A stretch of DNA of 64,000 nt from Pedobacter kyungheensis (GTDB taxonomy: Bacteria > Bacteroidota > Bacteroidia > Sphingobacteriales > Sphingobacteriaceae): contig NZ_JSYN01000010.1 of the NCBI RefSeq assembly GCF_000812965.1, positions 124,001 through 188,000 on the forward strand, read 5' to 3'. Under the pieces are notes generated by a model that was not told the DNA's origin, did no database searches, and saw nothing but the letters and a program-made list of their open reading frames with translations. Position numbers and translations under genes: made by a program. This document shows, piece after piece, positions 35,359 through 42,430 of this stretch (position 1 is its first letter; every line of letters starts with the position of its first letter).

Positions 35359-35704
35359 CTTATTCTAAAGGAGTTACAAATTTAACACGATTTTAAACAT
35401 CCTACGAATTTTAGCGTATTAAATCTGAAAAAAATTGCGTAAAAACGAGAAATACTGCTCTCTTTTTAATTGATTCTAATCAAATTTTAATCCAAATTTT
35501 CGCCCGAATCAGAGATATATCAAAAAAGACATTCAATAAACAAAAGGCTCTAATGTTAATTTCCTAAATACAACCAATATTTCACAAATAAATTTATCAT
35601 TTTACCTTAAAATCTGCTGATTTTTTAAAAGTTCGTTAATGAAGAACCCCATCAAAAAGTAAAACAGGTTTAATTCTAATTGTTTACCAAAAAGCCGCTC
35701 ATAT
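35359..35704. other. AT-rich intergenic region upstream of mqo
   Basis: This region is strongly AT-rich and separates mqo from the glyoxalase-fold gene. Near mqo it contains a possible promoter box. I see no coding frame, no terminator of convincing strength for the preceding gene and no structured RNA. Confidence 0.5.
35377..35384 (-). promoter_or_regulatory. Possible -7 box upstream of mqo
   Basis: Read on the minus strand the bases are TAAATTTG, an exact TAnnTTTG match, ending 18 bases before the mqo ATG. The expected TTG 19-21 bases further upstream is only approximate (TTC), so confidence is limited. Confidence 0.4.
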
Positions 35705-36058
35705 TTATTCGTTATGGCTCAAAATATTAACCAGTTTACCGAAGGGATCGCGCGTATAGAACCGTCTTACACCCCAAACTTCGTTAACAGGGCCGTACTC
35801 AACCGGAAATCCGGCTGCCTTTACTTTTTCCAATACCTGATCTACATCTTCTACCTCAATAGACAGATCGGGCGTTGCTGTGCCCGACCCACCTTCAGCA
35901 GCAAAACTAATTTGCACGTCCATTTTTTGCCCTGCTGCACCATAAGTTGTTATCCAACCGTGATCCATCATCACTTCCAACCCTAAAATATCCTGATAAA
36001 AACGGGCTGCAGCCGCAATCTCGGGAGTATTGATATTAACTACTATTCTTTTTACCAC
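35705..36058 (-). CDS. Glyoxalase-fold (VOC superfamily) protein
   Basis: The 117-residue product has one vicinal-oxygen-chelate domain made of two beta-alpha-beta-beta-beta modules: IVVNINTPEIAAAARFYQDI, LGLEVMMDHGWITTYGA, and then LSIEVEDVDQVLEKVKAAGF and FYTRDPFGKLVNILSHNE. The N-terminal metal ligand position is Asn rather than His (VVNINT), and the final Glu of classical enzymes is at or near the C-terminal end. It may be a lyase, dioxygenase-like or antibiotic-binding protein; substrate unknown. It lies 15 bases after the msrA stop codon and is probably cotranscribed with it. Confidence 0.87.
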   Translation of the reverse strand: MVKRIVVNINTPEIAAAARFYQDILGLEVMMDHGWITTYGAAGQKMDVQISFAAEGGSGTATPDLSIEVEDVDQVLEKVKAAGFPVEYGPVNEVWGVRRFYTRDPFGKLVNILSHNE

Positions 36059-36073
36059 AGCAGAGTGATTAGG

Positions 36074-36673
36074 TTAATTCTTAAGTTTTGCTTTAAATAT
36101 TTTTTCCAGTTTTTCTATTTTGGGCTGGATAACCAACCTGCAATAAGGCTCACTTCCGTTTTTATTAAAATAATTCTGGTGGTAGTTTTCGGCAACATAG
36201 AAAGGTTTGGCAGCCTCAATGGCCGTAACTACTTTTTTGCCATAAGCATTGGTTTTATTCAATTCGGCCTTGTACTTCTCGGCTGCGGCTTTCTGCTCCG
36301 CATTGTGGTAAAAAATAACCGAACGGTATTGCGTTCCGCTGTCGGCACCCTGGCGGTTAAGTGTCGTAGGATCGTGGCTTTTCCAGAATACTTCCAGCAA
36401 CTCATCATAAGAGATTACCAACGGGTTGTAGGTAATCTCGAGTACTTCTGCATGTCCGGTTGCGCCTGTACATACCTCCTCGTAGGTTGGATTGCTCAAA
36501 GTACCGCCTTCATAACCTGATTTAACCGAAATCACCCCCTTAAGGCGCTGAAAAATGGCTTCGGTACACCAGAAACAGCCCATACCAAAGGTTGCCTTTT
36601 CTGTTTTTTTACCTTGCGCCTGTACCTGATTGATGGCCAAAACAGCCAATAGTATTAAAATTATCTTTTTCAT
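36074..36673 (-). CDS. msrA: Exported peptide-methionine (S)-S-oxide reductase
   Basis: The 199-residue product is MsrA, which reduces the S form of methionine sulfoxide in proteins. The catalytic motif is FGMGCFWCTEAIFQRLKG. Further MsrA blocks are SGYEGG, YEEVCTGATGHAEVLEI, FWKSHDPTTLNRQGADSGTQ, YRSVIFY and YHQNYF. An N-terminal signal peptide (MKKIILILLAVLAINQVQAQ) indicates a periplasmic enzyme, so it repairs envelope proteins. A downstream glyoxalase-fold gene follows by 15 bases. There is no adjacent msrB. Confidence 0.96.
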   Translation of the reverse strand: MKKIILILLAVLAINQVQAQGKKTEKATFGMGCFWCTEAIFQRLKGVISVKSGYEGGTLSNPTYEEVCTGATGHAEVLEITYNPLVISYDELLEVFWKSHDPTTLNRQGADSGTQYRSVIFYHNAEQKAAAEKYKAELNKTNAYGKKVVTAIEAAKPFYVAENYHQNYFNKNGSEPYCRLVIQPKIEKLEKIFKAKLKN

Positions 36674-36938
36674 GTGTGTTTATTTTTGCATTAAAAATAA
36701 TCCTTAAATGCTTAGTACATCTTTGGATGATTTCTTCTTAATGATACGAAATAAAACGACTGACAGTTTGTGAATAAATTATAATGGATTTAGTGTGACA
36801 ATAGAACATTTTACAGCCTTTACTGTTTTTGTTAATAACTTAAAAAACTGTATATTAATCCATTAATAGCATTTCATCAACACCAAAACCAGTTATTAAC
36901 AATTCTTTCTAAATTCGTACAACATTAAATTTAAAATT

Positions 36939-37901
36939 ATGTCAACACCTTATATCCCTTGTTTAGATTTAGGCTCGTACATTAACGGCACCGAAGCAGA
37001 ACGCAAAAAGTTTTCTGATGAACTGGGCAGAGCATTTAACGATTCGGGCTTTGTAACCATTACCAACCACGGCTTGAGCCAGGAGCTGATTGATAAGCTT
37101 TACGAAAACATTAAAGCTGCTTTTGCTTTACCGGTAGAAACAAAAAGGAAATATGAAAAACCTGAACTGGCTGGCCAACGTGGTTATACCAGTGCCGGAA
37201 AAGAAACAGCCAAAGGCGCCAAAACACCCGATTTGAAAGAATTCTGGCAAATTGGTCAGGAGGTTACCGATGGCGATCCGGTTAAAAACGAATATCCGGA
37301 CAACGAGGTTTTAACAGAATTACCTGAATTTAATCCGGTTACCAGCGAAATTTATAAGAAACTGGAAGAAAACGGAACGCACTTATTGCGTGCTATTGCT
37401 ACTTATCTGGAATTGCCAATTAACTATTTCGACAAGCATGTGCACAATGGAAATTCGATTTTAAGAGGTATCCATTACTTCCCGATCGAAAACCCCGAAT
37501 TGATTCCGGATGATGCAGTACGTGCAGGTGCCCATGAAGACATTAACCTAATTACCTTATTAATTGGTGCAAGCGCTGATGGTTTAGAAGTTTTAACCCG
37601 CAGCAACGAGTGGTTACCTATTAAAGCACACCATACCGATATTGTGGTAAACGTGGGCGATATGTTACAGCGTTTAACCAACAACAAATTAAAATCGACT
37701 ACGCACAGGGTGGTAAATCCGCCACGCGAGCTGATGAAAACCTCGCGTTTCTCAGTTCCTTTCTTCCTGCACCCACGCAGTGATATGGATTTAACCAGCT
37801 TACCATCAACTATCGATGCTGAGCATCCTAAAGCCTACAGCGATATGACTGCCGGTGAGTATCTGGATGAACGTCTGAGAGAAATTGGATTGAAAAAATA
37901 A
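36939..37901 (+). CDS. 2-oxoglutarate/Fe(II) oxygenase, isopenicillin-N-synthase family
   Basis: The 320-residue product begins MSTPYIPCLDLGSYINGTEA and has the two-domain IPNS-like layout: an N-terminal DIOX_N region (GFVTITNHGLSQELIDKLYE, RGYTSAGKE) and a jelly-roll core with the iron ligands HEDINLI (His, Asp) and TTHRVVNP (His), plus RFSVPFF with the Arg-x-Ser that binds 2-oxoglutarate. Family members hydroxylate or desaturate diverse small molecules; there is no biosynthetic gene cluster here and no sign of penicillin synthesis. A terminator follows after a short dispersed repeat. The substrate is unknown. Confidence 0.9.
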   Translation: MSTPYIPCLDLGSYINGTEAERKKFSDELGRAFNDSGFVTITNHGLSQELIDKLYENIKAAFALPVETKRKYEKPELAGQRGYTSAGKETAKGAKTPDLKEFWQIGQEVTDGDPVKNEYPDNEVLTELPEFNPVTSEIYKKLEENGTHLLRAIATYLELPINYFDKHVHNGNSILRGIHYFPIENPELIPDDAVRAGAHEDINLITLLIGASADGLEVLTRSNEWLPIKAHHTDIVVNVGDMLQRLTNNKLKSTTHRVVNPPRELMKTSRFSVPFFLHPRSDMDLTSLPSTIDAEHPKAYSDMTAGEYLDERLREIGLKK

Positions 37902-37909
37902 AAAAGAAT

Positions 37910-37952
37910 CGTCATTGCGAGTCTCGATCCTTCATCGAGACGTGGCAATCTA
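37910..37952. repeat. Short dispersed palindromic repeat
   Basis: The sequence begins CGTCATTGCGAG and ends CGTGGCAATCT, with an internal 8-base stem GTCTCGAT (37921-37928) and ATCGAGAC (37934-37941). This resembles the CGTCATTGCGAG/GGCAATCT repeat found scattered in many bacteria. It lies between the oxygenase stop codon and its terminator. Confidence 0.65.
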
Positions 37953-37964
37953 TTCGAAAAATCA

Positions 37965-38000
37965 AAAAGCACCAGTTAAAAACCGGTGCTTTTGTTTTTT
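37965..38000 (+). terminator. Intrinsic terminator after the oxygenase gene
   Basis: AAAAGCACC (37965-37973) pairs with GGTGCTTTT (37985-37993) around an 11-base loop, and a TTTTTT run follows on the plus strand. Confidence 0.85.
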
Positions 38001-38085
38001 AAAGCATACCTACCATTAAACCAACAATTGTTTATAAATTTTAAACAAAAATCGATAACCCCGACAATATTAACATAACAAATAC

Positions 38086-38093
38086 TACATTTG
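38086..38093 (+). promoter_or_regulatory. Possible -7 box of the Crp/Fnr-like gene
   Basis: TACATTTG matches TAnnTTTG exactly and would start transcription near 38100, giving a leader of about 35 bases. No clear TTG is found 19-21 bases upstream, so the assignment is tentative. Confidence 0.4.
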
Positions 38094-38135
38094 AGTAATC
38101 CCGAATTAATGATAGCGTCCCGTTAAAAAAGAATT

Positions 38136-38723
38136 ATGCTACAAGAGGATTATTTAGAAAATTATCAAAGTTTATTTACTGTTTTTAGCAATATTCATCC
38201 GCTCAGCGATGAACTAAAATCTGCTATTGTTAAAAACAGCAATGTTATTCAGGTAAAAAGAAAAACCACATTATTAAGTGCCGGCGAGAGCAGCAATACC
38301 ATTTACTTTATTGTAAACGGTGCTGCAAGGGTATATTATCTGGATAAGGATGGAAAGCAAACCAATACCTGGTTTTTGTTCGAAAATGAATTACTGATTT
38401 CTGTTTACAGTTTCTTTACCGGACAACCGAGTTTCGAGTACATAGAAACTTTGGAAGATGCGACTTTAATTGCAGTAAAAAGAGAGAAATTAGATGAACT
38501 GTATCTCAAATACATGGATTTTAATTTCATTGGTCGCAAGCTAACCGAATATTATTACATCCGCAACGAGATGCAGGCAAATGACCTCAGAATACTAAGC
38601 GCCAAAGAACGCTATGAACAGTTACTTAAGCGGAATCCTCAGCTTTTCCAAAGGGTTTCGTTAGGTCACATTGCTTCTTATCTGGGTATTTCTCAGGAAA
38701 CTTTAAGCAGGATTAGAAAATAG
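38136..38723 (+). CDS. Crp/Fnr-family transcription regulator
   Basis: The 195-residue product has an N-terminal cyclic-nucleotide-binding-like beta-roll (TLLSAGESSNTIYFIVNGAA, RVYYLDKDGKQTNTWFLFEN, SFFTGQPSFEYIETLEDATL) and a C-terminal winged helix-turn-helix (LGHIASYLGISQETLSRIRK). It lacks the Cys residues of FNR-type iron-sulfur sensors. The phosphate-binding Arg-Ser-type cassette of CRP is not conserved, so it may not bind cAMP. This subgroup is very common in Bacteroidota with mostly unknown ligands. It may control the adjacent 2OG oxygenase or the lipoprotein gene 75 bases downstream; that is inference. Confidence 0.92.
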   Translation: MLQEDYLENYQSLFTVFSNIHPLSDELKSAIVKNSNVIQVKRKTTLLSAGESSNTIYFIVNGAARVYYLDKDGKQTNTWFLFENELLISVYSFFTGQPSFEYIETLEDATLIAVKREKLDELYLKYMDFNFIGRKLTEYYYIRNEMQANDLRILSAKERYEQLLKRNPQLFQRVSLGHIASYLGISQETLSRIRK

Positions 38724-38798
38724 ATTTGTTTTTTGACTTTTATCAAAAAATATACGAATACAGTCACTTAGTTTTGACACAAATGAAAAACAAATTTT

Positions 38799-40061
38799 AT
38801 GGAAAAACGCTTGAATATAATAAGGCCACTGGTACTATTTACAATGACTATCTTACTTATTTGTTCCTGTAAAAAAGAAGAACAGATATCATCAAACATA
38901 AAGAGCAACGAAGTATTAAAAAAAGAATGGCTTACGGTATCAGATCCACGCTGGGTAATATTTATGCTTGATAAAGCAAGGAAAGATAATCCAAATTCAT
39001 CATTGAAAGACCTGATAACACCTTTTTTAAATAATACCATAATATTAGGTAAAGCACAAAACACCATTAAAAAACAATGGCTTCAACTGGGGGGAACTGT
39101 AGCTGAGCTTGATAGTATAAGTAGCAGACACTTGCAGTCGGTTTATAATATGTCCAAAAAAGATGCTAACTATAAACTACCAACACTAGATACCGGAAAA
39201 TGGAAAAATTATTTAGCTGAGGCCAGACCTAACGTAAAAAAGGAAAAATTAATGACTGTAGGCGGGAGTTTCGAGGACGTTAATTTTACTGCATGTGAAA
39301 TACCCGATGATTTGCAAGCATTCGCAGATTCACCAGAAGCAGCAAGATATATCTTGATTATGTATACTGGCTCGACAGAAGCTTCAGATATTTGCAAATA
39401 CAGAGTTTTAAAAGAATTAATTAGACTTTATGATGAGTTTTATACTAGTGGTACTCCCGAATCTTGTGCAATGCTTCGGATGCACATATTAAGTGTATTA
39501 TCTGAATATTATGCATGTGACAAACCTGGAGGAAATGACGCTGGTGGTGGGGGCCCTGGGGGAGGTGGTGTTGGAAGTGGAGAAAGTGCGTCAGTTAACA
39601 TGAAAGATGGGGATAAATTTGTCAATAATGATAATATTGATAAAGAAAAAGCAAAAAAGATTTCTTCCATAGAGGAATTAAATGTTTACTTAGAACAAAT
39701 TCGAAATGAAATCTCAAAGAATGCAATCATTGAAAAAACTGGAAGAATCAGATATAATGTAGACGGCATTTCTGGAATTGACGTTAGTATTAAGTTAAAT
39801 AATGCCGAAAGTTCACAATATAAAGTTGAAAATGTCACTTCTGATATTTGGGGATTTGCTCCATTCATGGATTGGAAGCAGAGTGATTTTAGTCAAAATG
39901 CTAATGGAGATATAACTAGAGTAGAAGTATTAGGATACTTAAGTTTGAATCTAATTTTAAAAGATATAGGTCGACTTTATAGCATGAGAATAACATTTAT
40001 TATTGACATTAACCATCGATCAGGGGAATTTGTAGCTACTAAAGTAAAATCATTTAATTAA
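38799..40061 (+). CDS. Orphan lipoprotein with Gly-rich linker, function unknown
   Basis: The 420-residue product begins MEKRLNIIRPLVLFTMTILL, and the lipobox LLICSC is followed by KKEEQ, so it is lipid-anchored. Residues 20-245 are mainly helical with four scattered Cys (ACEI, DICKY, ESCAML, YACDK). Residues about 246-266 are a Gly-rich linker (GGNDAGGGGPGGGGVGSG). The last 150 residues are a separate domain with alternating strands. Composition is clearly more AT-rich than the flanking genes, hinting at recent acquisition. A 41-residue membrane-protein gene follows by five bases. I recognise no family. Confidence 0.65.
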   Translation: MEKRLNIIRPLVLFTMTILLICSCKKEEQISSNIKSNEVLKKEWLTVSDPRWVIFMLDKARKDNPNSSLKDLITPFLNNTIILGKAQNTIKKQWLQLGGTVAELDSISSRHLQSVYNMSKKDANYKLPTLDTGKWKNYLAEARPNVKKEKLMTVGGSFEDVNFTACEIPDDLQAFADSPEAARYILIMYTGSTEASDICKYRVLKELIRLYDEFYTSGTPESCAMLRMHILSVLSEYYACDKPGGNDAGGGGPGGGGVGSGESASVNMKDGDKFVNNDNIDKEKAKKISSIEELNVYLEQIRNEISKNAIIEKTGRIRYNVDGISGIDVSIKLNNAESSQYKVENVTSDIWGFAPFMDWKQSDFSQNANGDITRVEVLGYLSLNLILKDIGRLYSMRITFIIDINHRSGEFVATKVKSFN

Positions 40062-40066
40062 ACATT

Positions 40067-40192
40067 ATGAAAGACATGGAAGTTACTCATTTTATATGGG
40101 AAATATTAGCTCTTAAAATACTAATTGCAATCATTCTTGCCTTAATAATATACTTTCTTATAAAGGCTTTTAAAAGATATACTAGAAATTAA
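40067..40192 (+). CDS. Tiny single-pass membrane protein
   Basis: This 41-residue protein begins MKDMEVTHFIWEILALKILI, continues through the hydrophobic AIILALIIYFLIKAF and ends KRYTRN. One membrane helix with a positively charged C-terminal tail predicts an N-out, C-in orientation. It starts five bases after the orphan lipoprotein stop codon, so the two are cotranscribed and may work together. Its base composition is equally AT-rich. The stop codon lies inside a perfect 20-base palindrome, 40181-40200. Confidence 0.6.
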   Translation: MKDMEVTHFIWEILALKILIAIILALIIYFLIKAFKRYTRN

Positions 40193-40200
40193 TTTCTAGT
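40181..40200. repeat. 20-base perfect palindrome over a stop codon
   Basis: ACTAGAAATTAATTTCTAGT reads the same on both strands and spans the stop codon of the tiny membrane-protein gene (40190-40192). No T-run follows, so it is more likely a processing or binding site than a terminator. Confidence 0.7.
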
Positions 40201-40255
40201 ATCAATTACTAAACGGGTAGATACCCCTCAAAAATAAACTTAAAAAAACTGGAAT

Positions 40256-40290
40256 ATGAGCTCACTATTATTGAGCTCATTTCTTTTAAG
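40256..40290 (+). terminator. Probable terminator after the orphan lipoprotein operon
   Basis: ATGAGCTCA (40256-40264) pairs with TGAGCTCAT (40272-40280) around a 7-base loop and is followed by TTCTTTTAAG. It lies 63 bases after the tiny membrane-protein gene. Confidence 0.6.
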
Positions 40291-40372
40291 TCATCTAAAG
40301 CTCTGATAGTATTGATGCCAATGATAAATCAAGGTGGTTATTGATAATTCTTAACTTTCAACTTGTTTTGAT

Positions 40373-41797
40373 ATGAAAATTAGCCCACTCAAATTCTGCA
40401 TACTATTCCTTTTTTTACTTTCAGCCTGCCATCCAAACAAGCCCAATACTCCTCTTAATGTTGTTAACGATGTTACCCAGCTCAACCCTATAAAAGTTTC
40501 TAAAATTATTACGCCAACCAGCAATACCGAAATTGCATTGGCTATTAAAACACATCAGGGGCCTATTTCGATCGGCGGAGGCAGATTTAGTCAGGGTGGA
40601 CAAACGGCTACGGAAAATGCATTGCAGATTGATATGCGGAAGTTTAACCGTGTCATCAGCTTTTCGAAAGCCGACAAAGAAATTACCGTGCAGCCCGGAA
40701 TCAGATGGCGCGAGCTCATTCAATACATTGATAAATACAATCTATCGGTCAGGGTTATGCAAACCTACGCCAACTTTACTGTGGGCGGTTCGTTAAGTGT
40801 AAATGTACATGGCCGCTATGTAGGCCAGGGACCTATTATTTCATCAGTAAAAAGCTTTAAAATTATTTTAGCCGATGGCGCACTAATAAACGCCAGTCGC
40901 AACGAAAACATGGACATCTTTTATGCTACGATTGGGGGTTATGGAGGTGTGGGTGTTATAACCGAAGTTACCCTCCTGTTAACAGATAACGAAAAGGTAG
41001 AAAGAAAAGACAGCGTGATGAAACTTTCTGGCTACAGCAAATTTTTTGTTTCAAAAATACGGAACCAATCTCATGTTGTTTTTCACAACGCAGATATTTA
41101 CCCCAATGATTTTAGCGAAGTGAGGGCGGTATCGTACGTTAAAACAAATAAAGCTTTAACCATTACCGAACGGATTAAACCCAATACAGGAAATTATGCT
41201 GTAAATAGATTTGCCGTAAAAGTTGCTTCGGGATCAGATTTTGGGAAGTGGATCAGAAAAAAAATATTCGACCCCATACATTACCATACAGAGATTGTGG
41301 AATGGCGCAACTACGAAGCTACTTACGATGTTGCCGAACTGGAACCAAAATCAAGGAAAAATTCAACCTATGTATTGCAAGAGTATTTTATTCCAGTCGA
41401 ACATTTCGATGCTTTTACACCTAAAATGATTAAGATCTTAAAAAACAATAAAGTTAATGTACTCAACATTTCAATCAGACATGCCAATAAAGATGAGGGC
41501 AGTTACCTGGCTTGGGCCAAGACAGAGGTGTTTGCTTTTGTGATTTATTACAAACAAGATGTTTCTACAGCAGCGAAAGCAGCGGTAAAAAAATGGACAC
41601 GCGATTTGATTAACGCTGCGCTAGCTGAACAAGGTTCGTACTATCTGCCTTATCAAATTAATGCCACTACAGAACAGTTCAACAAGGTATATCCAAACGC
41701 AAGCCAGTTTTTTAAAATAAAACAAAAGTACGATCCGGAATATAAGTTCAGGAATAAGCTTTTCGATGCTTATTACCATCAGGATAAACAAAAATAA
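40373..41797 (+). CDS. FAD-linked oxidase lipoprotein (VAO/PCMH family)
   Basis: The 474-residue product begins MKISPLKFCILFLFLLSACH with a lipobox (LLSACH), unusual for this enzyme class, so it should act in the periplasm or at the outer membrane. The FAD-binding PCMH domain is clear: GPISIGGGRFSQGGQTATEN, VQPGIRWRELIQYIDK, TVGGSLSVNVHGRYVGQGPI and GGYGGVGVITEVTLLL. The His in SVNVHGR corresponds to a position often used for covalent FAD attachment or nearby contacts. The C-terminal part resembles sugar-lactone or alditol oxidases and ends with KYDPEYKFRNKLFDAYY. The substrate is unknown; a sugar lactone is a guess. Confidence 0.87.
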   Translation: MKISPLKFCILFLFLLSACHPNKPNTPLNVVNDVTQLNPIKVSKIITPTSNTEIALAIKTHQGPISIGGGRFSQGGQTATENALQIDMRKFNRVISFSKADKEITVQPGIRWRELIQYIDKYNLSVRVMQTYANFTVGGSLSVNVHGRYVGQGPIISSVKSFKIILADGALINASRNENMDIFYATIGGYGGVGVITEVTLLLTDNEKVERKDSVMKLSGYSKFFVSKIRNQSHVVFHNADIYPNDFSEVRAVSYVKTNKALTITERIKPNTGNYAVNRFAVKVASGSDFGKWIRKKIFDPIHYHTEIVEWRNYEATYDVAELEPKSRKNSTYVLQEYFIPVEHFDAFTPKMIKILKNNKVNVLNISIRHANKDEGSYLAWAKTEVFAFVIYYKQDVSTAAKAAVKKWTRDLINAALAEQGSYYLPYQINATTEQFNKVYPNASQFFKIKQKYDPEYKFRNKLFDAYYHQDKQK

Positions 41798-41801
41798 ACA
41801 G

Positions 41802-41834
41802 CTGGCTTTACTGATCCAACACCAGTAAAGCCAG
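41802..41834. terminator. Bidirectional terminator between converging genes
   Basis: CTGGCTTTACTG (41802-41813) pairs perfectly with CAGTAAAGCCAG (41823-41834) around a 9-base loop. T-rich tracts lie on both sides (CTCTTTTTAA on plus, TTTATTTTTG on minus). It serves the FAD oxidase and the convergent secreted-protein gene. Confidence 0.75.
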
Positions 41835-41846
41835 ACCGTACTCTTT

Positions 41847-42368
41847 TTAATTCTTCAACAAACTTCTTACTGCAACCTGTGGGGTTTCGCCAGCTGGCAC
41901 AATAAAAATAGCATCATTTTCTATTACCTGGCCCTGATCGAAATAATACCCGGCGGTAACCGGCATCACCGCACTGATTGATTTTCCATCTTTATCTTTA
42001 GTGTAATAGGTTACATTAATTAAATGCGTTTTCATGCCAACCTGTAGCTTTTTTGAGGTTAACCTCGCGCCCGTAGCATTGGTACAATCTAACTCCACTA
42101 TTTTTGAATTGGATATGCCAGATAAATCAAGCGAACTAGCCAGACGAATATTAAACGATTTGCCACTATTGTTTTTTACTGAAGCCAGTACTTTATAACG
42201 ATCAAAGTCCTGGTCTTTGATATTTATCTTTTCTTTGTTCACGATGGTATAGGTTACGGCAATACCATTTACGTTTACGGTTTCTCCATCTTTAATCTGC
42301 TGTGCTTTAACGATAGCTGTCGTTCCACAAAAAAGCAGCAGAAGGGCCAGTGTTTTAGTCCATTTCAT
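41847..42368 (-). CDS. Secreted beta-rich protein, function unknown
   Basis: The 173-residue product begins MKWTKTLALLLLFCGTTAIV with a signal peptide ending VKAQQ. The mature part looks like a single beta-sandwich (GETVNVNGIAVTYTIVNKE, RYKVLASVKNNSGKSFNIRL, THLINVTYYTKDKDGKSI) with one Cys. The NNSGKSFNIRL strand recalls DUF4352/FxLYD-type domains, but I cannot name a family with confidence. It lies 62 bases downstream of the serine hydrolase gene on the same strand and may be the last gene of that operon. Confidence 0.6.
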   Translation of the reverse strand: MKWTKTLALLLLFCGTTAIVKAQQIKDGETVNVNGIAVTYTIVNKEKINIKDQDFDRYKVLASVKNNSGKSFNIRLASSLDLSGISNSKIVELDCTNATGARLTSKKLQVGMKTHLINVTYYTKDKDGKSISAVMPVTAGYYFDQGQVIENDAIFIVPAGETPQVAVRSLLKN

Positions 42369-42430
42369 ATTAATTTGTTTTTTTAGGTTTATGCGCTGAA
42401 TTTACAAATAATAATCAGACTTACATCCTG

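Noticed and set aside
36939..37901. Beta-lactam biosynthesis because of isopenicillin-N-synthase similarity
   Set aside because: The similarity is to the general 2OG-Fe oxygenase fold; no peptide synthetase or other pathway gene is nearby.
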